From Bacteroidota bacterium (GTDB lineage: Bacteria; Bacteroidota; Bacteroidia; Bacteroidales; FEN-979): a stretch of 64,000 nucleotides of DNA. Numbering within the stretch: position 1 is the first letter of the stretch; each line of letters starts with the position of its first letter. Shown one piece after another: positions 17,202 to 26,182 of this stretch. Location of the stretch: NCBI GenBank assembly GCA_026391735.1, contig JAPLDL010000015.1:62001-126000 (forward strand), read 5' to 3'. A program made the position numbers and the translations under genes. The notes below the pieces were generated by a model. That model was not told the DNA's origin, searched no databases, and saw nothing but the letters and a program-made list of their open reading frames with translations.

Positions 17202-19013
17202 ATGAGCACCCAACCGGTAAAACGACTTTTTGACCTGCTGGATGTATACAGGGAGAACTATCCGTCCAAAGCAGATGCCCTGCTGAAACGCAAAGCAGGT
17301 AAGTGGCACGCATACTCATCCGCAGATTATATAAATTATTCAAGGACAATCAGCCTCGGCCTTTTATCCCTTGGAGTGCAAAAAGGTGTGAAAATCGCCA
17401 CTGTACTGGTAAACAGCCCTGAGTGGAACTTCTTTGATATGGGTATAATGCAGGTGGGGGCTGTGCAGGTCCCGGTGTATCCAACGGTGAGCGAAGACAA
17501 CTACTGTTATATCCTGAATGATTCGCAATCGGAGTACCTTATCGTATCTAATAATGATATCTATCAGAGGGTTAAGCATATTTGCCCCAACATAGCAAGC
17601 CTGAAAGGTATTTTCAGTATTGAGAAAGTCAAAGGGCTAAGGCATTGGAAAGAGATTTTGGATATGGGCCTGCATTATCCCGAACCCTCGAAGCTGGACC
17701 GGATAAAATCGGAAATTTCTCCCCATGACCTTGCGACGATCATTTACACATCTGGAACAACAGGCAAACCCAAGGGGGTTATGCTTTCCCATGATAATTT
17801 CATCAGCAATTATACAGCTTGTGCTGCAATCCCTGATTTTACAAGCAAAGACAAAGCCCTGAGTTTCCTGCCTCTTTGTCATGTATACGAACGTATGCTG
17901 AACTACCTGTTCCAGTCTGTCGGCATGTCGGTTTATTACTGTGAAAACATAGAAAGAGTGGGGGATCAGATAAGGGAAGTGAGGCCCGATACTTTCGCTG
18001 CAGTTCCCAGAGTGCTTGAGAAAATGTACAACCGTATCGTAACAAGGGGAAGGAACCTGAAAGGGATACGTAAGACTGTTTTTTTCTGGGCATTGCGACA
18101 GGGACATAATTTTGAGCTGCATCATAAACGGGGAATTTACTATGATGTCAAATTATGTATTGCAAGGGTTCTTGTTTTCAGAAAATGGAAGAAAGCCCTG
18201 GGTGGAAGGGTAAAGCTTATTATTTCAGGTGGGGCGGCATTACATCCCCGCCTCGCCAGGGTATTCTGGGCAGCGGGTATGCCCTTAATAGAAGGGTATG
18301 GTCTTACAGAAACATCGCCTGTGATTGCTGTTTCGACATTTGAGAAAGATGGGATGAAGTTCGGAACTGTTGGCCCTGCCCTGCCCGGTGTTGAATTAAA
18401 GATTGCCGGGGATAATGAGATCCTTTGCCGAGGGCCTAATGTGATGATAGGGTATTATAACAGACCTGAACGCACAAGTGAAGTCATTGACGATGAAGGT
18501 TGGTTCCATACCGGGGATCTTGGCGTACTTGAAGACGGACGATACCTCAGGATCACCGACCGGAAGAAGGAGATATTTAAGACCTCAACAGGGAAATATA
18601 TCGCGCCACAGGTAATAGAACAGAAATTCAGGGAATCTCCTTTCATTGAACATATTATGGTGATCGGCGAGAACCGGAAATATACCGCTGCCCTTATTGT
18701 GCCGGATATGGAGCACCTTCAGGGATGGTGCAAGGTAAAAGAGATCAGGTTTGTAAGTCCCGAAAAAGCAGTCAGAAATGCAAAGATTATCAAACGTATC
18801 AGTGAAGAGGTTGAACGTATAAATCTTGAACTCGGGAAAACAGAAAAGATCAAGAAATTCAGGCTGCTCCCTGCAGGTTGGAGTGTTGCTACAGGTGAAT
18901 TGTCGCCAACCCTCAAGCTCAGGAGAAAATTCATCCTGGAAAAATATGAAAAGATCATTGAAGATACTTATAAGTCCCAGGAATATAACTACAGGGTGGA
19001 GGAAGAGTCCTGA
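17202..19013 (+). CDS. Long-chain acyl-CoA synthetase, second of tandem pair
   Basis: A 603-residue paralogue of the preceding gene with all core motifs intact: YTSGTTGKPKG (182-192), FLPLCHVYERMLNYLF, EGYGLTETSPVIAVSTF, WFHTGDLGVLEDG and ITDRKKEIFKTSTGKYIAPQ. The loop before the adenylate motif and the segment after GGAALHPRL differ most from the first copy, which suggests a different acyl-chain preference or partner. The C-terminus carries an extra tail (KSQEYNYRVEEES). Both copies look catalytically competent, so this is not simple decay after duplication. Confidence 0.9.
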   Translation: MSTQPVKRLFDLLDVYRENYPSKADALLKRKAGKWHAYSSADYINYSRTISLGLLSLGVQKGVKIATVLVNSPEWNFFDMGIMQVGAVQVPVYPTVSEDNYCYILNDSQSEYLIVSNNDIYQRVKHICPNIASLKGIFSIEKVKGLRHWKEILDMGLHYPEPSKLDRIKSEISPHDLATIIYTSGTTGKPKGVMLSHDNFISNYTACAAIPDFTSKDKALSFLPLCHVYERMLNYLFQSVGMSVYYCENIERVGDQIREVRPDTFAAVPRVLEKMYNRIVTRGRNLKGIRKTVFFWALRQGHNFELHHKRGIYYDVKLCIARVLVFRKWKKALGGRVKLIISGGAALHPRLARVFWAAGMPLIEGYGLTETSPVIAVSTFEKDGMKFGTVGPALPGVELKIAGDNEILCRGPNVMIGYYNRPERTSEVIDDEGWFHTGDLGVLEDGRYLRITDRKKEIFKTSTGKYIAPQVIEQKFRESPFIEHIMVIGENRKYTAALIVPDMEHLQGWCKVKEIRFVSPEKAVRNAKIIKRISEEVERINLELGKTEKIKKFRLLPAGWSVATGELSPTLKLRRKFILEKYEKIIEDTYKSQEYNYRVEEES

Positions 19014-19040
19014 ACTGTAAGTCGTGACTTATAGCGAAGA

Positions 19041-19061
19041 ACCAGGTACGAAACACCTGGT
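19041..19061. terminator. Hairpin between convergent genes
   Basis: A 7-bp perfect stem (ACCAGGT/ACCTGGT, 7-nt loop) in the 97-bp gap between the second synthetase and holA. It has no T-run, so intrinsic termination is uncertain. Confidence 0.35.
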
Positions 19062-19110
19062 CTGCAGCAGAAAGCGCTCCGGTATACTTGAATCCGGTTC
19101 CCGCAAACCG

Positions 19111-20121
19111 TTAATGCAGTATTTTAAATATCAGCTCTTTCATCAATTCGCCGTCGGTTGCAGAAGCATTATCAAGACCTTTTGCTTTCAGATCATACTC
19201 CCTCAGTAATGAGATTACCGCAACCGCACGGTACACTGGATAATTTTTTGCAGCAGTCTGATAATCCTGAACGAAAAAAGGGTTGACGGATAACGCTGCT
19301 GCCGCGTTGTTTCGAGACTTGTCGGGCAGGTAATGATAGATGAGGACTTTTGTAAAATATGAATACAGGTTAGGGATCACTTTAACCAGGGGATTCTCTT
19401 TAAGGTTTGCCGCGAAATACCCTATGATCATGTTGGATTTATAAACATCTTTTCTGCCCAGGGCCTTTTGCAGTTCAAAAACATTAAAATCCTTGCTGAT
19501 GCCGATATTCCGTTCGATTACATCTTCAGTTATCTCTGAACCTTCAGGGAGATTGATGAACAGCTTGGTAAGCTCATTTACAATCTTGGAAAGTTCGTTT
19601 CCCACGAATTCGGCCAGGAGCACAGCTGCTTTCGGCGAAACGGAATACCCGTGAACCGTCACATAATTATTGATCCATTCGGGGATCTTGTTGTCATAAA
19701 GCAAGGCAGATTCCATCACTACCCCTGACTTTTCAAAGGCTTTATACAGTGATTTCCTCTTGTCGAGCTTGCCATATTTATAGCATAGTACAAGTATCGT
19801 TGAATTTACAGGATTCTGAACATAGGGTAGAAAAGTATCAAGATCGTCAAGGTCCTGGGCTTCTTTTACGATCAGAACCTGGTAGTTCGACATCATAGGG
19901 TATCGTTTCGCATAGCTTATGACGGTTGCTGCATCCACATCCTTGCCGTAGACGATGGTCTGGTTAAATTCTTTCTCCTGCCCGCTTAACACATTCTCCT
20001 CAATAAAATCAGAGACCATATCGATGAAATACGTCTCATCCCCGGATAAAAGGTAAACCGGGTAATAAATTTTATTTTTCAGATCGGATAAAATGTTTTC
20101 GAAACCGCTATCCCTGGCCAT
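19111..20121 (-). CDS. holA: DNA polymerase III delta subunit
   Basis: 336 residues from ATG 20121 (MARDSGFENILSDLKNKIYYPVYLLSGDE). This start matches the family N-terminus; the 16-residue extension from 20169 would overlap the promoter. HolA opens the beta sliding clamp within the clamp-loader complex. Visible family features are the YPVYLLSGDETYFIDMVSD start, the KRYPMMSNYQVLIVKEAQDL segment, and helical domain III with the GRKDVYKSNMIIGYF motif. The length is normal. It is transcribed divergently from the HsdR_N gene across an 79-bp gap with a promoter for each, an arrangement common in this phylum. Confidence 0.92.
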   Translation of the reverse strand: MARDSGFENILSDLKNKIYYPVYLLSGDETYFIDMVSDFIEENVLSGQEKEFNQTIVYGKDVDAATVISYAKRYPMMSNYQVLIVKEAQDLDDLDTFLPYVQNPVNSTILVLCYKYGKLDKRKSLYKAFEKSGVVMESALLYDNKIPEWINNYVTVHGYSVSPKAAVLLAEFVGNELSKIVNELTKLFINLPEGSEITEDVIERNIGISKDFNVFELQKALGRKDVYKSNMIIGYFAANLKENPLVKVIPNLYSYFTKVLIYHYLPDKSRNNAAAALSVNPFFVQDYQTAAKNYPVYRAVAVISLLREYDLKAKGLDNASATDGELMKELIFKILH

Positions 20122-20156
20122 ATTTACAAGCAGTCTGATGAAGTATTCCTGCCCCG

Positions 20157-20164
20157 CAAAGATA
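20157..20164 (-). promoter_or_regulatory. -7 promoter element of holA
   Basis: TATCTTTG on the minus strand, exact TAnnTTTG match, 35 bp upstream of the holA start codon. It also supports the start at 20121. Confidence 0.6.
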
Positions 20165-20185
20165 GCCATTTCTCATCTTTATCCT

Positions 20186-20193
20186 TATATTTG
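20186..20193 (+). promoter_or_regulatory. -7 promoter element of the HsdR_N gene
   Basis: TATATTTG, exact match, ending 7 bp before the first possible ATG (20201). The predicted transcript would have almost no leader. Confidence 0.6.
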
Positions 20194-20200
20194 TGCTAAG

Positions 20201-20674
20201 ATGATGCCTAAACTTAACCTCCCCGAATACCCGTTCAGGGTCAGGACGAACAGGGACGGAAAGCAAGAGATCCACGACCCTGTTCGCAAAAGATTCGTCC
20301 GCCTCACCCCCGAGGAATGGGTCAGGCAGCATTTCCTGAATTTCATGGTAATACATCACAAATACCCTGCTTCCCTGATACATGTTGAGGCATCGCTCAC
20401 CTATAACCGGCTAGCGAAGCGAAGTGATATCGTCGTTTACGGCAACCAGGGCAAACCTTTGATGGCTATCGAATGCAAGGCCCCATCGATCCTGATCGAT
20501 CAGCAGGTATTTGATCAGCTTGCCATGTACAATTTCACGCTCAAAGTATCATACCTGGTTCTTACAAACGGGATTCAGCATTATGTTTGCAGGATGGAAC
20601 CTTCGGTCGGACGCTATGACTTTCTTAAAGAATTCCCCGAATACAATGAACTTCATGAGCAATTTCATGATTAA
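20201..20674 (+). CDS. Orphan type I restriction R-subunit N-terminal (HsdR_N) domain protein
   Basis: 157 residues from ATG 20201 (or 20204). The open frame extends 36 codons upstream but that part overlaps holA and its promoter. The protein is a single PD-(D/E)XK-type nuclease domain: VEASLTYNRLAKRSDIVVYG and then AIECKAPS supply the Asp and Glu-x-Lys metal-binding residues. There is no helicase, methylase or specificity gene nearby, so this is not a restriction-modification system. Solitary HsdR_N proteins beside holA are widespread in Bacteroidota and their role is not known to me. It ends 12 bp before the DUF4010 gene. Confidence 0.85.
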   Translation: MMPKLNLPEYPFRVRTNRDGKQEIHDPVRKRFVRLTPEEWVRQHFLNFMVIHHKYPASLIHVEASLTYNRLAKRSDIVVYGNQGKPLMAIECKAPSILIDQQVFDQLAMYNFTLKVSYLVLTNGIQHYVCRMEPSVGRYDFLKEFPEYNELHEQFHD

Positions 20675-20686
20675 ATCCCTGGTATT

Positions 20687-21955
20687 ATGGACTATTTGAA
20701 GAACATTCCCCAGACCATGATTGACTTTTTGATCATCACGGTCTTTTCATTGCTCATAGGCCTTTCCCAAAGGCAACTCCGGCTGCAAAACAATCCTGAT
20801 ACTCCTACCTTCGGGACCGACCGTACATTCACTTTTATCGGCATACTTGGCTATATTCTCGCGCTCCTGGACCATTCGGGATACAGATTGTTCATACTCG
20901 GCTCTGCGGCCCTAATAGTTGTCCTGGCCATAGCCTATTACTTTCATATAAAAAACCATAATGACTACGGACTTACAACCATCTTCATCGCCCTGATCAC
21001 ATACAGCCTGGGACCCGTCATCCTCACTCAACCAAAATGGATGGTGCTGCTCATCGTAGTTACAGTCCTGATCTTTTCCGAACTTAAGGAGCTCTTTATA
21101 AATATCTCCCAAAAATTCGACCGCCATGAATTCCTGACTTTAGGTAAATTCCTGATCATTGCAGGAGTTATCCTGCCTCTTGTTCCCGATGAAGCTTTCA
21201 TCCCCGGAATGAGTCTTACACCTTACAAGATATGGCTTGCAGTTGTTGTGATCTCAACCATATCTTATGTTTCCTATTTACTTAAGAAGTTTGTTTTCAG
21301 GAAAGGGGGGATTATTATTTCGGGAATACTCGGCGGATTATACAGCAGTACGGCAACAACAATTATTCTTGCCCGGAAAAGCCATGACGATCAGGCTCAC
21401 ATGAAGCAATACATGGCTGCTATAGTTTTCGCAATTGCCATGATGTACCTGAGAATACTTCTGATTATCCTGATCTTTAACTATGAACTGTTTTTAAAGA
21501 TATGGTTATTCCTCTTAATACTTGCCTTGGTTTCTGCAGGAGTCGCTCTTTTCATCTTCTTCAGAAATAAAGGGCAAAGCGATGTAACCGGCGGTCTGAC
21601 AGAGGATAAAAACCCATTGGAATTCAAAGTAGCTCTTATATTTACCGCATTGTACATCGCCTTTTCATTTATCACCTATGCTGTGGTGAACCGCTATGGT
21701 GCAGTCGGTCTGAATGTTTTGTCGTACATAGTGGGACTCACCGACATTGACCCTTTCCTCATCAACCTGTTCCAGGGCAAATTCAGTATAGGGCTTGATG
21801 CAGTTGCGATTGCCACCCTTCAGGCCATCATCAGCAATAATATCCTGAAATTGCTATACGGCTGTTTCTTTGCAGGTCGTAAGTCATGGATAATCCTGGT
21901 TTCAGGATTTATAATTATAATTGCAGTCAATATCGTATTTGTGCTGATCGCCTGA
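20687..21955 (+). CDS. MgtC/DUF4010 family inner-membrane protein
   Basis: A 422-residue polytopic membrane protein with about 12 hydrophobic helices. The N-terminal third resembles the MgtC/SapB domain (FSLLIGLSQRQLR and GTDRTFTFIGILGYILALL, the conserved arginine-rich cytoplasmic loop). The C-terminal part is DUF4010, with the GGLYSSTATTIILARKS motif and GLTDIDPFLINLFQG, which contains two conserved acidic residues within a membrane helix. MgtC relatives are involved in magnesium homeostasis and growth at low phosphate, but full-length DUF4010 proteins have no firmly assigned transport function. It is in a plus-strand run with HsdR_N before it and DUF3822 4 bp after it. Confidence 0.8.
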   Translation: MDYLKNIPQTMIDFLIITVFSLLIGLSQRQLRLQNNPDTPTFGTDRTFTFIGILGYILALLDHSGYRLFILGSAALIVVLAIAYYFHIKNHNDYGLTTIFIALITYSLGPVILTQPKWMVLLIVVTVLIFSELKELFINISQKFDRHEFLTLGKFLIIAGVILPLVPDEAFIPGMSLTPYKIWLAVVVISTISYVSYLLKKFVFRKGGIIISGILGGLYSSTATTIILARKSHDDQAHMKQYMAAIVFAIAMMYLRILLIILIFNYELFLKIWLFLLILALVSAGVALFIFFRNKGQSDVTGGLTEDKNPLEFKVALIFTALYIAFSFITYAVVNRYGAVGLNVLSYIVGLTDIDPFLINLFQGKFSIGLDAVAIATLQAIISNNILKLLYGCFFAGRKSWIILVSGFIIIIAVNIVFVLIA

Positions 21956-21959
21956 TATT

Positions 21960-22850
21960 ATGCCTGAATTTTATACTGTCGTTTCAAACCGCACCGATCC
22001 TGCATTTCTTCCCCAGGAAACGAGAAATTACGGGCTTTCACTTCAGTTCAATGATTTTCACATTGCTTATTGTGTTCTTGATTATCGTGTTAATAAATAT
22101 ATCCTTCTACACGATTACCGCCGCAATGATTTTATACCTAAGGCCAAACCCGGGTTTAAGCTGTCTTTTGAAGACTTTTTAAGAAGTGTACTCACTGCAA
22201 ATCCCTGGTTGAAAAATCCGTTTAAGACGGTCCGCATCGCTTATGAAGGAAAAAAAAGCACTCTAATCCCGGGGCCTCTTTTTGATGCACAGGAATCTGA
22301 GAATTTCATGAAGCTGAATTTTACCTTATCATCCGAGGAGCACGTGCTGGCCGACCACATACAGCAGTTTGATAATTATAACGTATACTCCATTCCCAGG
22401 AACCTTGAAGACGCAGCTAAACGGCTTTTCCCTTCGGCCAGGATCTCAAGCCTCTCGACAATCCTTACACAAACGGTCTGGATGAATTTTAAATCCAGGA
22501 TAAGCGCTAACAGGATCTTCCTGCATATCAAGGAAAAGGCTTTTGACATCCTGATCTATGACGGGAAGCAGGTAAAATATTTTAATACTTTCACCTGGAT
22601 GGTTGCCGAGGATGTTGCTTATTTCTTAATCTTCGTCCTGGAGCAATTAGGCATGAACCCCGAGCAAGCATCGGTGGTTCTTCTGGGGAACATCGACAGG
22701 GGCTCCAACCTGTTTGAACTGGTATACCGTTATGTGAAAAATATGGAATTCGGCCGGCGAAATGAGACATTTAAGTACAGCCCCGTGTTTGACATCGTAG
22801 CACCCCAGTCATATTATCCCTTGTTGAATTTCAACTCATGCGAATCGTAA
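21960..22850 (+). CDS. DUF3822 family protein
   Basis: A 296-residue soluble protein of the Bacteroidota-specific DUF3822 family. The layout (FSLSLQFNDFHIAYCVLD beta hairpin, ILIYDGKQVKYFNTFTW, then EQASVVLLGNIDRGSNLFELVYRYVKN) suggests an actin/hexokinase-like (ASKHA) fold related to PilM or FtsA, but this is a structural guess. Its C-terminus overlaps rsmD by 13 bp, so the two are translationally coupled. The pairing with rsmD is recurrent in the phylum, hinting at a role tied to the ribosome or to the same operon by history. Function unknown. Confidence 0.8.
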   Translation: MPEFYTVVSNRTDPAFLPQETRNYGLSLQFNDFHIAYCVLDYRVNKYILLHDYRRNDFIPKAKPGFKLSFEDFLRSVLTANPWLKNPFKTVRIAYEGKKSTLIPGPLFDAQESENFMKLNFTLSSEEHVLADHIQQFDNYNVYSIPRNLEDAAKRLFPSARISSLSTILTQTVWMNFKSRISANRIFLHIKEKAFDILIYDGKQVKYFNTFTWMVAEDVAYFLIFVLEQLGMNPEQASVVLLGNIDRGSNLFELVYRYVKNMEFGRRNETFKYSPVFDIVAPQSYYPLLNFNSCES

Positions 22851-23380
22851 GCGGGGCATACAAAAGCCGGAAATTGCATCCTCCGGGTAACCTGCCGGTA
22901 AGGCCAACTACCGATTTTGCCAAGGAAGCCTTGTTCAACGTGCTTAACAACCTGATTGATTACGAGACCACCAGCGTTCTGGATCTTTTTGCCGGAACCG
23001 GGGCCATTTCGTTTGAATTTGTCTCAAGAGGCTGTAAAAGAGTGACTTCTCTGGACAATCATCCCCGTTGTGTGAGTTTTATTCATAAGACTGCTCAGGA
23101 ATTTAACATGGTCAACCTTTTCACGATAAAGGCCAACGCCCTGACTTTCGTAAGGCAAGCGCATGATTCCTGGGACCTGGTCTTTGCTGATCCGCCTTAT
23201 GATTTGCCACAGTTACCCGATCTGCCCGGACTTGTACTGAGCGGGGATACACTGGCACCCGGCGGATTATTCATTCTCGAACACCCTAAAAAATATTCAT
23301 TTGCTGAAATACCAGGCTTTGAACAACACAGGAAATACGGGGAAGTGAATTTTTCCTTTTTCCGGAAAACTGAAAACTGA
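22838..23380 (+). CDS. rsmD: 16S rRNA (guanine(966)-N2)-methyltransferase
   Basis: A 180-residue class I SAM-dependent methyltransferase that modifies G966 of 16S rRNA on the assembled 30S particle. The N-terminal MRIVSGAYKSRKLHPP and VRPTTDFAKEALFNVL are RsmD signatures. Motif I is LDLFAGTGAISFE, and the catalytic motif IV is DPPYD. It overlaps the DUF3822 gene upstream. The last eight codons run into a heptamer repeat (CGGAAAA, CTGAAAA, CTGAAAA), so the C-terminus FRKTEN is repeat-derived and probably not under strong constraint. Confidence 0.93.
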   Translation: MRIVSGAYKSRKLHPPGNLPVRPTTDFAKEALFNVLNNLIDYETTSVLDLFAGTGAISFEFVSRGCKRVTSLDNHPRCVSFIHKTAQEFNMVNLFTIKANALTFVRQAHDSWDLVFADPPYDLPQLPDLPGLVLSGDTLAPGGLFILEHPKKYSFAEIPGFEQHRKYGEVNFSFFRKTEN

Positions 23381-23383
23381 AAA
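23363..23383 (+). repeat. Heptamer array across the rsmD stop codon
   Basis: Three contiguous 7-bp units, CGGAAAA-CTGAAAA-CTGAAAA, covering the last codons and stop (23378-23380) of rsmD. Confidence 0.55.
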
Positions 23384-23458
23384 TTACGAATTCAATTACA
23401 AATTAAGATTCCGCATTTACGAAATCAATAATTAATTCGTAACTCGTAATTCGTAATT
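23382..23458. repeat. Inverted repeat with heptamer array in convergent gap
   Basis: AATTACGAATT (23382-23392) is the exact reverse complement of 23448-23458. The right arm is embedded in three 7-bp units TTCGTAA-CTCGTAA-TTCGTAA (23436-23456). It lies between convergent rsmD and the DUF2795 gene and could act as a weak two-way terminator. Confidence 0.55.
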
Positions 23459-23462
23459 CCTT

Positions 23463-23684
23463 CTAGTATTCGTCTTCGTGGAAGAAAAAATCGTCCTTGG
23501 TGGGATAATCAGGCCAGATATCTTCGATACGCTCATACGTTTCCCCTTCATCCTCAATTTCCCTGAGGTTTTCCACTACTTCCTGCGGGGCACCGGAGCG
23601 AATAGCCCAGTCGATCAGCTCATCCTTTGTGGCAGGCCAGGGAGCATCTTCTAGTTTGGAGGCCAGTTCAAGTGTCCAATACAT
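23463..23684 (-). CDS. DUF2795-family small protein
   Basis: A 73-residue acidic protein with the DUF2795 pattern of short helices: WPATKDELIDWAIRSGAPQEVVENLREI, then IWPDYPTKDDFFF. Related domains occur as small stand-alone proteins in Bacteroidota, with no known biochemical role. It has its own promoter (TACTTTTG at 23710-23717) and a 25-bp leader, so it is probably a separate transcription unit from the adenosyltransferase gene upstream. Confidence 0.8.
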   Translation of the reverse strand: MYWTLELASKLEDAPWPATKDELIDWAIRSGAPQEVVENLREIEDEGETYERIEDIWPDYPTKDDFFFHEDEY

Positions 23685-23709
23685 TTCTATAAGCGTTTGA
23701 AAATTGCTG

Positions 23710-23717
23710 CAAAAGTA
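23710..23717 (-). promoter_or_regulatory. -7 promoter element of the DUF2795 gene
   Basis: TACTTTTG on the minus strand, exact TAnnTTTG match, 25 bp upstream of the start codon. Confidence 0.6.
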
Positions 23718-23753
23718 AAAAAAATAAAATCAGAAAAGCAAGAACTATTTTTT

Positions 23754-24314
23754 TTACCTGCGTGTAATCCAGAGTCTTTCTTCCGAGCCCAGGTCTTTTC
23801 CTGTTTTCCTGGCAAGTATGAAGAGGTAATCGGATAAACGATTGATGAAACGAATTATTATTTCATCGACCGGATTGTTTGGCATCAGGCGGATCAGGGA
23901 GCGTTCGGCCCTGCGGCAAACTGTTCTTGCGATATGACAATAGGAAACAATGGTATGGCCTCCGGGCAGAATGAAATTTTTAAGTTCCGGAAGGTCAATA
24001 TTCATGGTATCTATTTCTGTTTCCAGTATGCGGATGTCGTCCTCCCCAAAAACCGGCAATTCCCGGGTTCCTTTTTCAGGATCCCGGGCAACCAGGGCTT
24101 CGGAAATAAACAGGACTTCCTGGATACGACCAAGGACATCCCGGTAATGGGGGGCGATGTCCTGGTCGCGTATAAGGCCTATAAAGCTGTTCAGTTCATC
24201 CAGGTTACCATAGGCTTCTACTCTTTCATGGCTTTTTGATACACGTGTCCCCCCGAGAAGCGATGTTTCGCCTTTATCTCCACCCTTAGTGTATATTTTA
24301 TTTTCGCCTGCCAT
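23754..24314 (-). CDS. ATP:cob(I)alamin adenosyltransferase (PduO type)
   Basis: A 186-residue enzyme that transfers the adenosyl group of ATP to reduced cobalamin, giving coenzyme B12 (for example for methylmalonyl-CoA mutase in propionate formation). PduO-type signatures: KIYTKGGDKGETSLLGG near the N-terminus binds ATP, VEAYGNLDELNSFIGL follows, then FILPGGHTIVSYCHIARTVCRRAERSL and the final NRLSDYLFILARK. Length is normal. It starts 8 bp after the PEP carboxykinase stop codon, so it is cotranscribed with that gene. The pairing joins succinate/propionate-type fermentation and the oxaloacetate-PEP node (inference). Confidence 0.92.
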   Translation of the reverse strand: MAGENKIYTKGGDKGETSLLGGTRVSKSHERVEAYGNLDELNSFIGLIRDQDIAPHYRDVLGRIQEVLFISEALVARDPEKGTRELPVFGEDDIRILETEIDTMNIDLPELKNFILPGGHTIVSYCHIARTVCRRAERSLIRLMPNNPVDEIIIRFINRLSDYLFILARKTGKDLGSEERLWITRR

Positions 24315-24322
24315 CAGGAACC

Positions 24323-26122
24323 TTACTTCATGGCTTTATCAAGCCTTGCTTTAAGTTTTTCATATTCTCCGGCTAATTCTTTGGGAAGCCTGTCTCCGAA
24401 AATTGCCTGGTGTTCTGCGATAAGATCGCATTCAGCAAGCCATTCCTGGGGGTTTACTTCAAGAATCTTGTCCATTTTTGAAGCAACTTCGGGTAATCCG
24501 CTGACATCAATAGCCGTTTTACCTGGAACCAGTCCGATGGGAGTTTCCACCACATCGGCAGTGCCTTCCAGTGTTTCGAAGATCCATTTCAGTACCCTGA
24601 TATTGTCGCCATAACCCGGCCAGAGGAACTTGTTATCAGTGCCTTTCCTGAACCAGTTGACGTTGAATATTTTAGGAAGGTTTTCGGGAACCGGTGCATT
24701 GCGCCCGATTGAGATCCAATGCCCGAAATAATCTCCCATATGATATCCGCAGAAAGGAAGCATGGCAAAAGGATCGCGGCGAACGCCTGCTTTTAACCCT
24801 ATTGCAGCTGCAGTTACCTCGGAACCAACGATAGAACCCAGGAATACTCCATGGTTCCAGTCAAAGCTCTGGTATACCAGGGGTACGGTCCCGGGGCGAC
24901 GGCCTCCAAAGAGGAAAGCAGAGATAGGAACACCTTTTGGATTTTCCCAATCCGGGTCTATGGCCGGACATTGTTTTGCAGGGGCTGTGAAACGTGCATT
25001 CGGATGAGCGGCTGGCGTGGTCAGTGCAGGATTCCAAACTTTGTTATCCCAGGTAATCGAACCAGCTGGAATATCGCTTCCGATACCTTCCCACCAGATG
25101 TCTCCGTCGGGAGTAAGAGCGGTATTGGTAAAGATGGTGTTTGAGGCGCAAGATAGCATGGCGTTCGGATTGGTTTCCATCGAAGTGAAAGGAGCAACTC
25201 CGAAAAAACCAGCTTCCGGATTAATAGCATATAAACGGCCGTCTTCACCGAATTTCATCCAGGCAATATCATCGCCTACCGTTTCAACCTTCCAGCCGGG
25301 AATGGTAGGGATAAGCATAGCCAGGTTCGTTTTGCCACAGGCACTTGGGAATGCGGCTGCGAAATATTTTTTCACCCCATTCGGATTGGTAATCCCGAGT
25401 ATCAGCATATGTTCAGCCAGCCAGCCCTGCCTTCTTGCCATATTGGTAGCAATTCTCAAGGCAAAACATTTTTTCCCAAGAAGAGCATTGCCGCCGTAAC
25501 CGCTGCCGAACGACCATATCTCGTTGGTTTCGGGGAAATGGGAGATATATTTCTTTTCGATCGGGGCACAGGGCCACTTCACATCTTTCTGTCCGGGTTC
25601 CAGGGGAGCACCCACTGAATGCAGGCAGGGCACGAAATCCCCATCACCAAGAATGTCAAGAACGGCTTTACCCATTCTGGTCATGGTACGCATGTTCACG
25701 ACAACGTATGGAGAATCGGTGATCTGGATCCCGATATGCGCGATCTTTGAACCAAGCGGGCCCATGCTGAATGGGATCACATACATGGTTCGGCCCTTCA
25801 TGCAGCCTGTAAACATGCCTGTGAGTAAAGACTTCATTTCGGCAGGGGCCATCCAGTTATTCGTGGGGCCGGCATCTTCCTGCTTATCTGAACAGATAAA
25901 TGTGCGGTTCTCAACCCTGGCCACGTCACTGGGATCACTCTGGAAATAATAAGAATTCGGTCTTTTTTTCTCATTCAGTTTAACGGCCATCCCTGTGCTC
26001 ACCATCAGGTCGAGCAGTTTCCGGTTCTCTTCTTCCGAGCCGTTGCACCAGTATACATTCTCAGGCTGGCAGATCTTTGCCCAATCTTCAACCCACTTGT
26101 TTAATTTCGCGTTCGTTGTCAT
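24323..26122 (-). CDS. pckG: Phosphoenolpyruvate carboxykinase (GTP)
   Basis: 599 residues, typical for the GTP-dependent family and distinct from the ATP-dependent enzyme of about 535 residues. It interconverts oxaloacetate plus GTP with PEP, CO2 and GDP. The P-loop is SACGKTN (260-266) with the family's hyper-reactive Cys262. The kinase-2 motif [10 protein letters not shown] follows at about 282-291, and the GTP-type [20 protein letters not shown] motif and the mobile lid are present. An aspartate aminotransferase gene lies upstream on the same strand (60-bp gap holding a heptamer array) and a cobalamin adenosyltransferase gene 8 bp downstream. The neighbours suggest use at the aspartate-oxaloacetate-PEP branch, either gluconeogenic or as a CO2-fixing fermentative step. 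Confidence 0.95.
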   Translation of the reverse strand: MTTNAKLNKWVEDWAKICQPENVYWCNGSEEENRKLLDLMVSTGMAVKLNEKKRPNSYYFQSDPSDVARVENRTFICSDKQEDAGPTNNWMAPAEMKSLLTGMFTGCMKGRTMYVIPFSMGPLGSKIAHIGIQITDSPYVVVNMRTMTRMGKAVLDILGDGDFVPCLHSVGAPLEPGQKDVKWPCAPIEKKYISHFPETNEIWSFGSGYGGNALLGKKCFALRIATNMARRQGWLAEHMLILGITNPNGVKKYFAAAFPSACGKTNLAMLIPTIPGWKVETVGDDIAWMKFGEDGRLYAINPEAGFFGVAPFTSMETNPNAMLSCASNTIFTNTALTPDGDIWWEGIGSDIPAGSITWDNKVWNPALTTPAAHPNARFTAPAKQCPAIDPDWENPKGVPISAFLFGGRRPGTVPLVYQSFDWNHGVFLGSIVGSEVTAAAIGLKAGVRRDPFAMLPFCGYHMGDYFGHWISIGRNAPVPENLPKIFNVNWFRKGTDNKFLWPGYGDNIRVLKWIFETLEGTADVVETPIGLVPGKTAIDVSGLPEVASKMDKILEVNPQEWLAECDLIAEHQAIFGDRLPKELAGEYEKLKARLDKAMK

Positions 26123-26145
26123 ATCTCTTTTTTTGGTTTTTCTTT

Positions 26146-26182
26146 CAGATGTCTGATATCTGTCATCTGATATCTGTCATCT
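26146..26182 (-). repeat. Heptamer array directly after the aminotransferase stop
   Basis: On the coding (minus) strand the stop codon (26183-26185) is followed at once by AGATGAC-AGATATC-AGATGAC-AGATATC-AGACATC: five 7-bp units that also form a 14-bp tandem duplication. Same family as the arrays after mraY and rsmH. Confidence 0.75.

Noticed and set aside
20201-20674. Restriction-modification system
   Set aside because: Only an R-subunit N-terminal domain is present, with no methylase, specificity or helicase genes, in a neighbourhood that is conserved as housekeeping.
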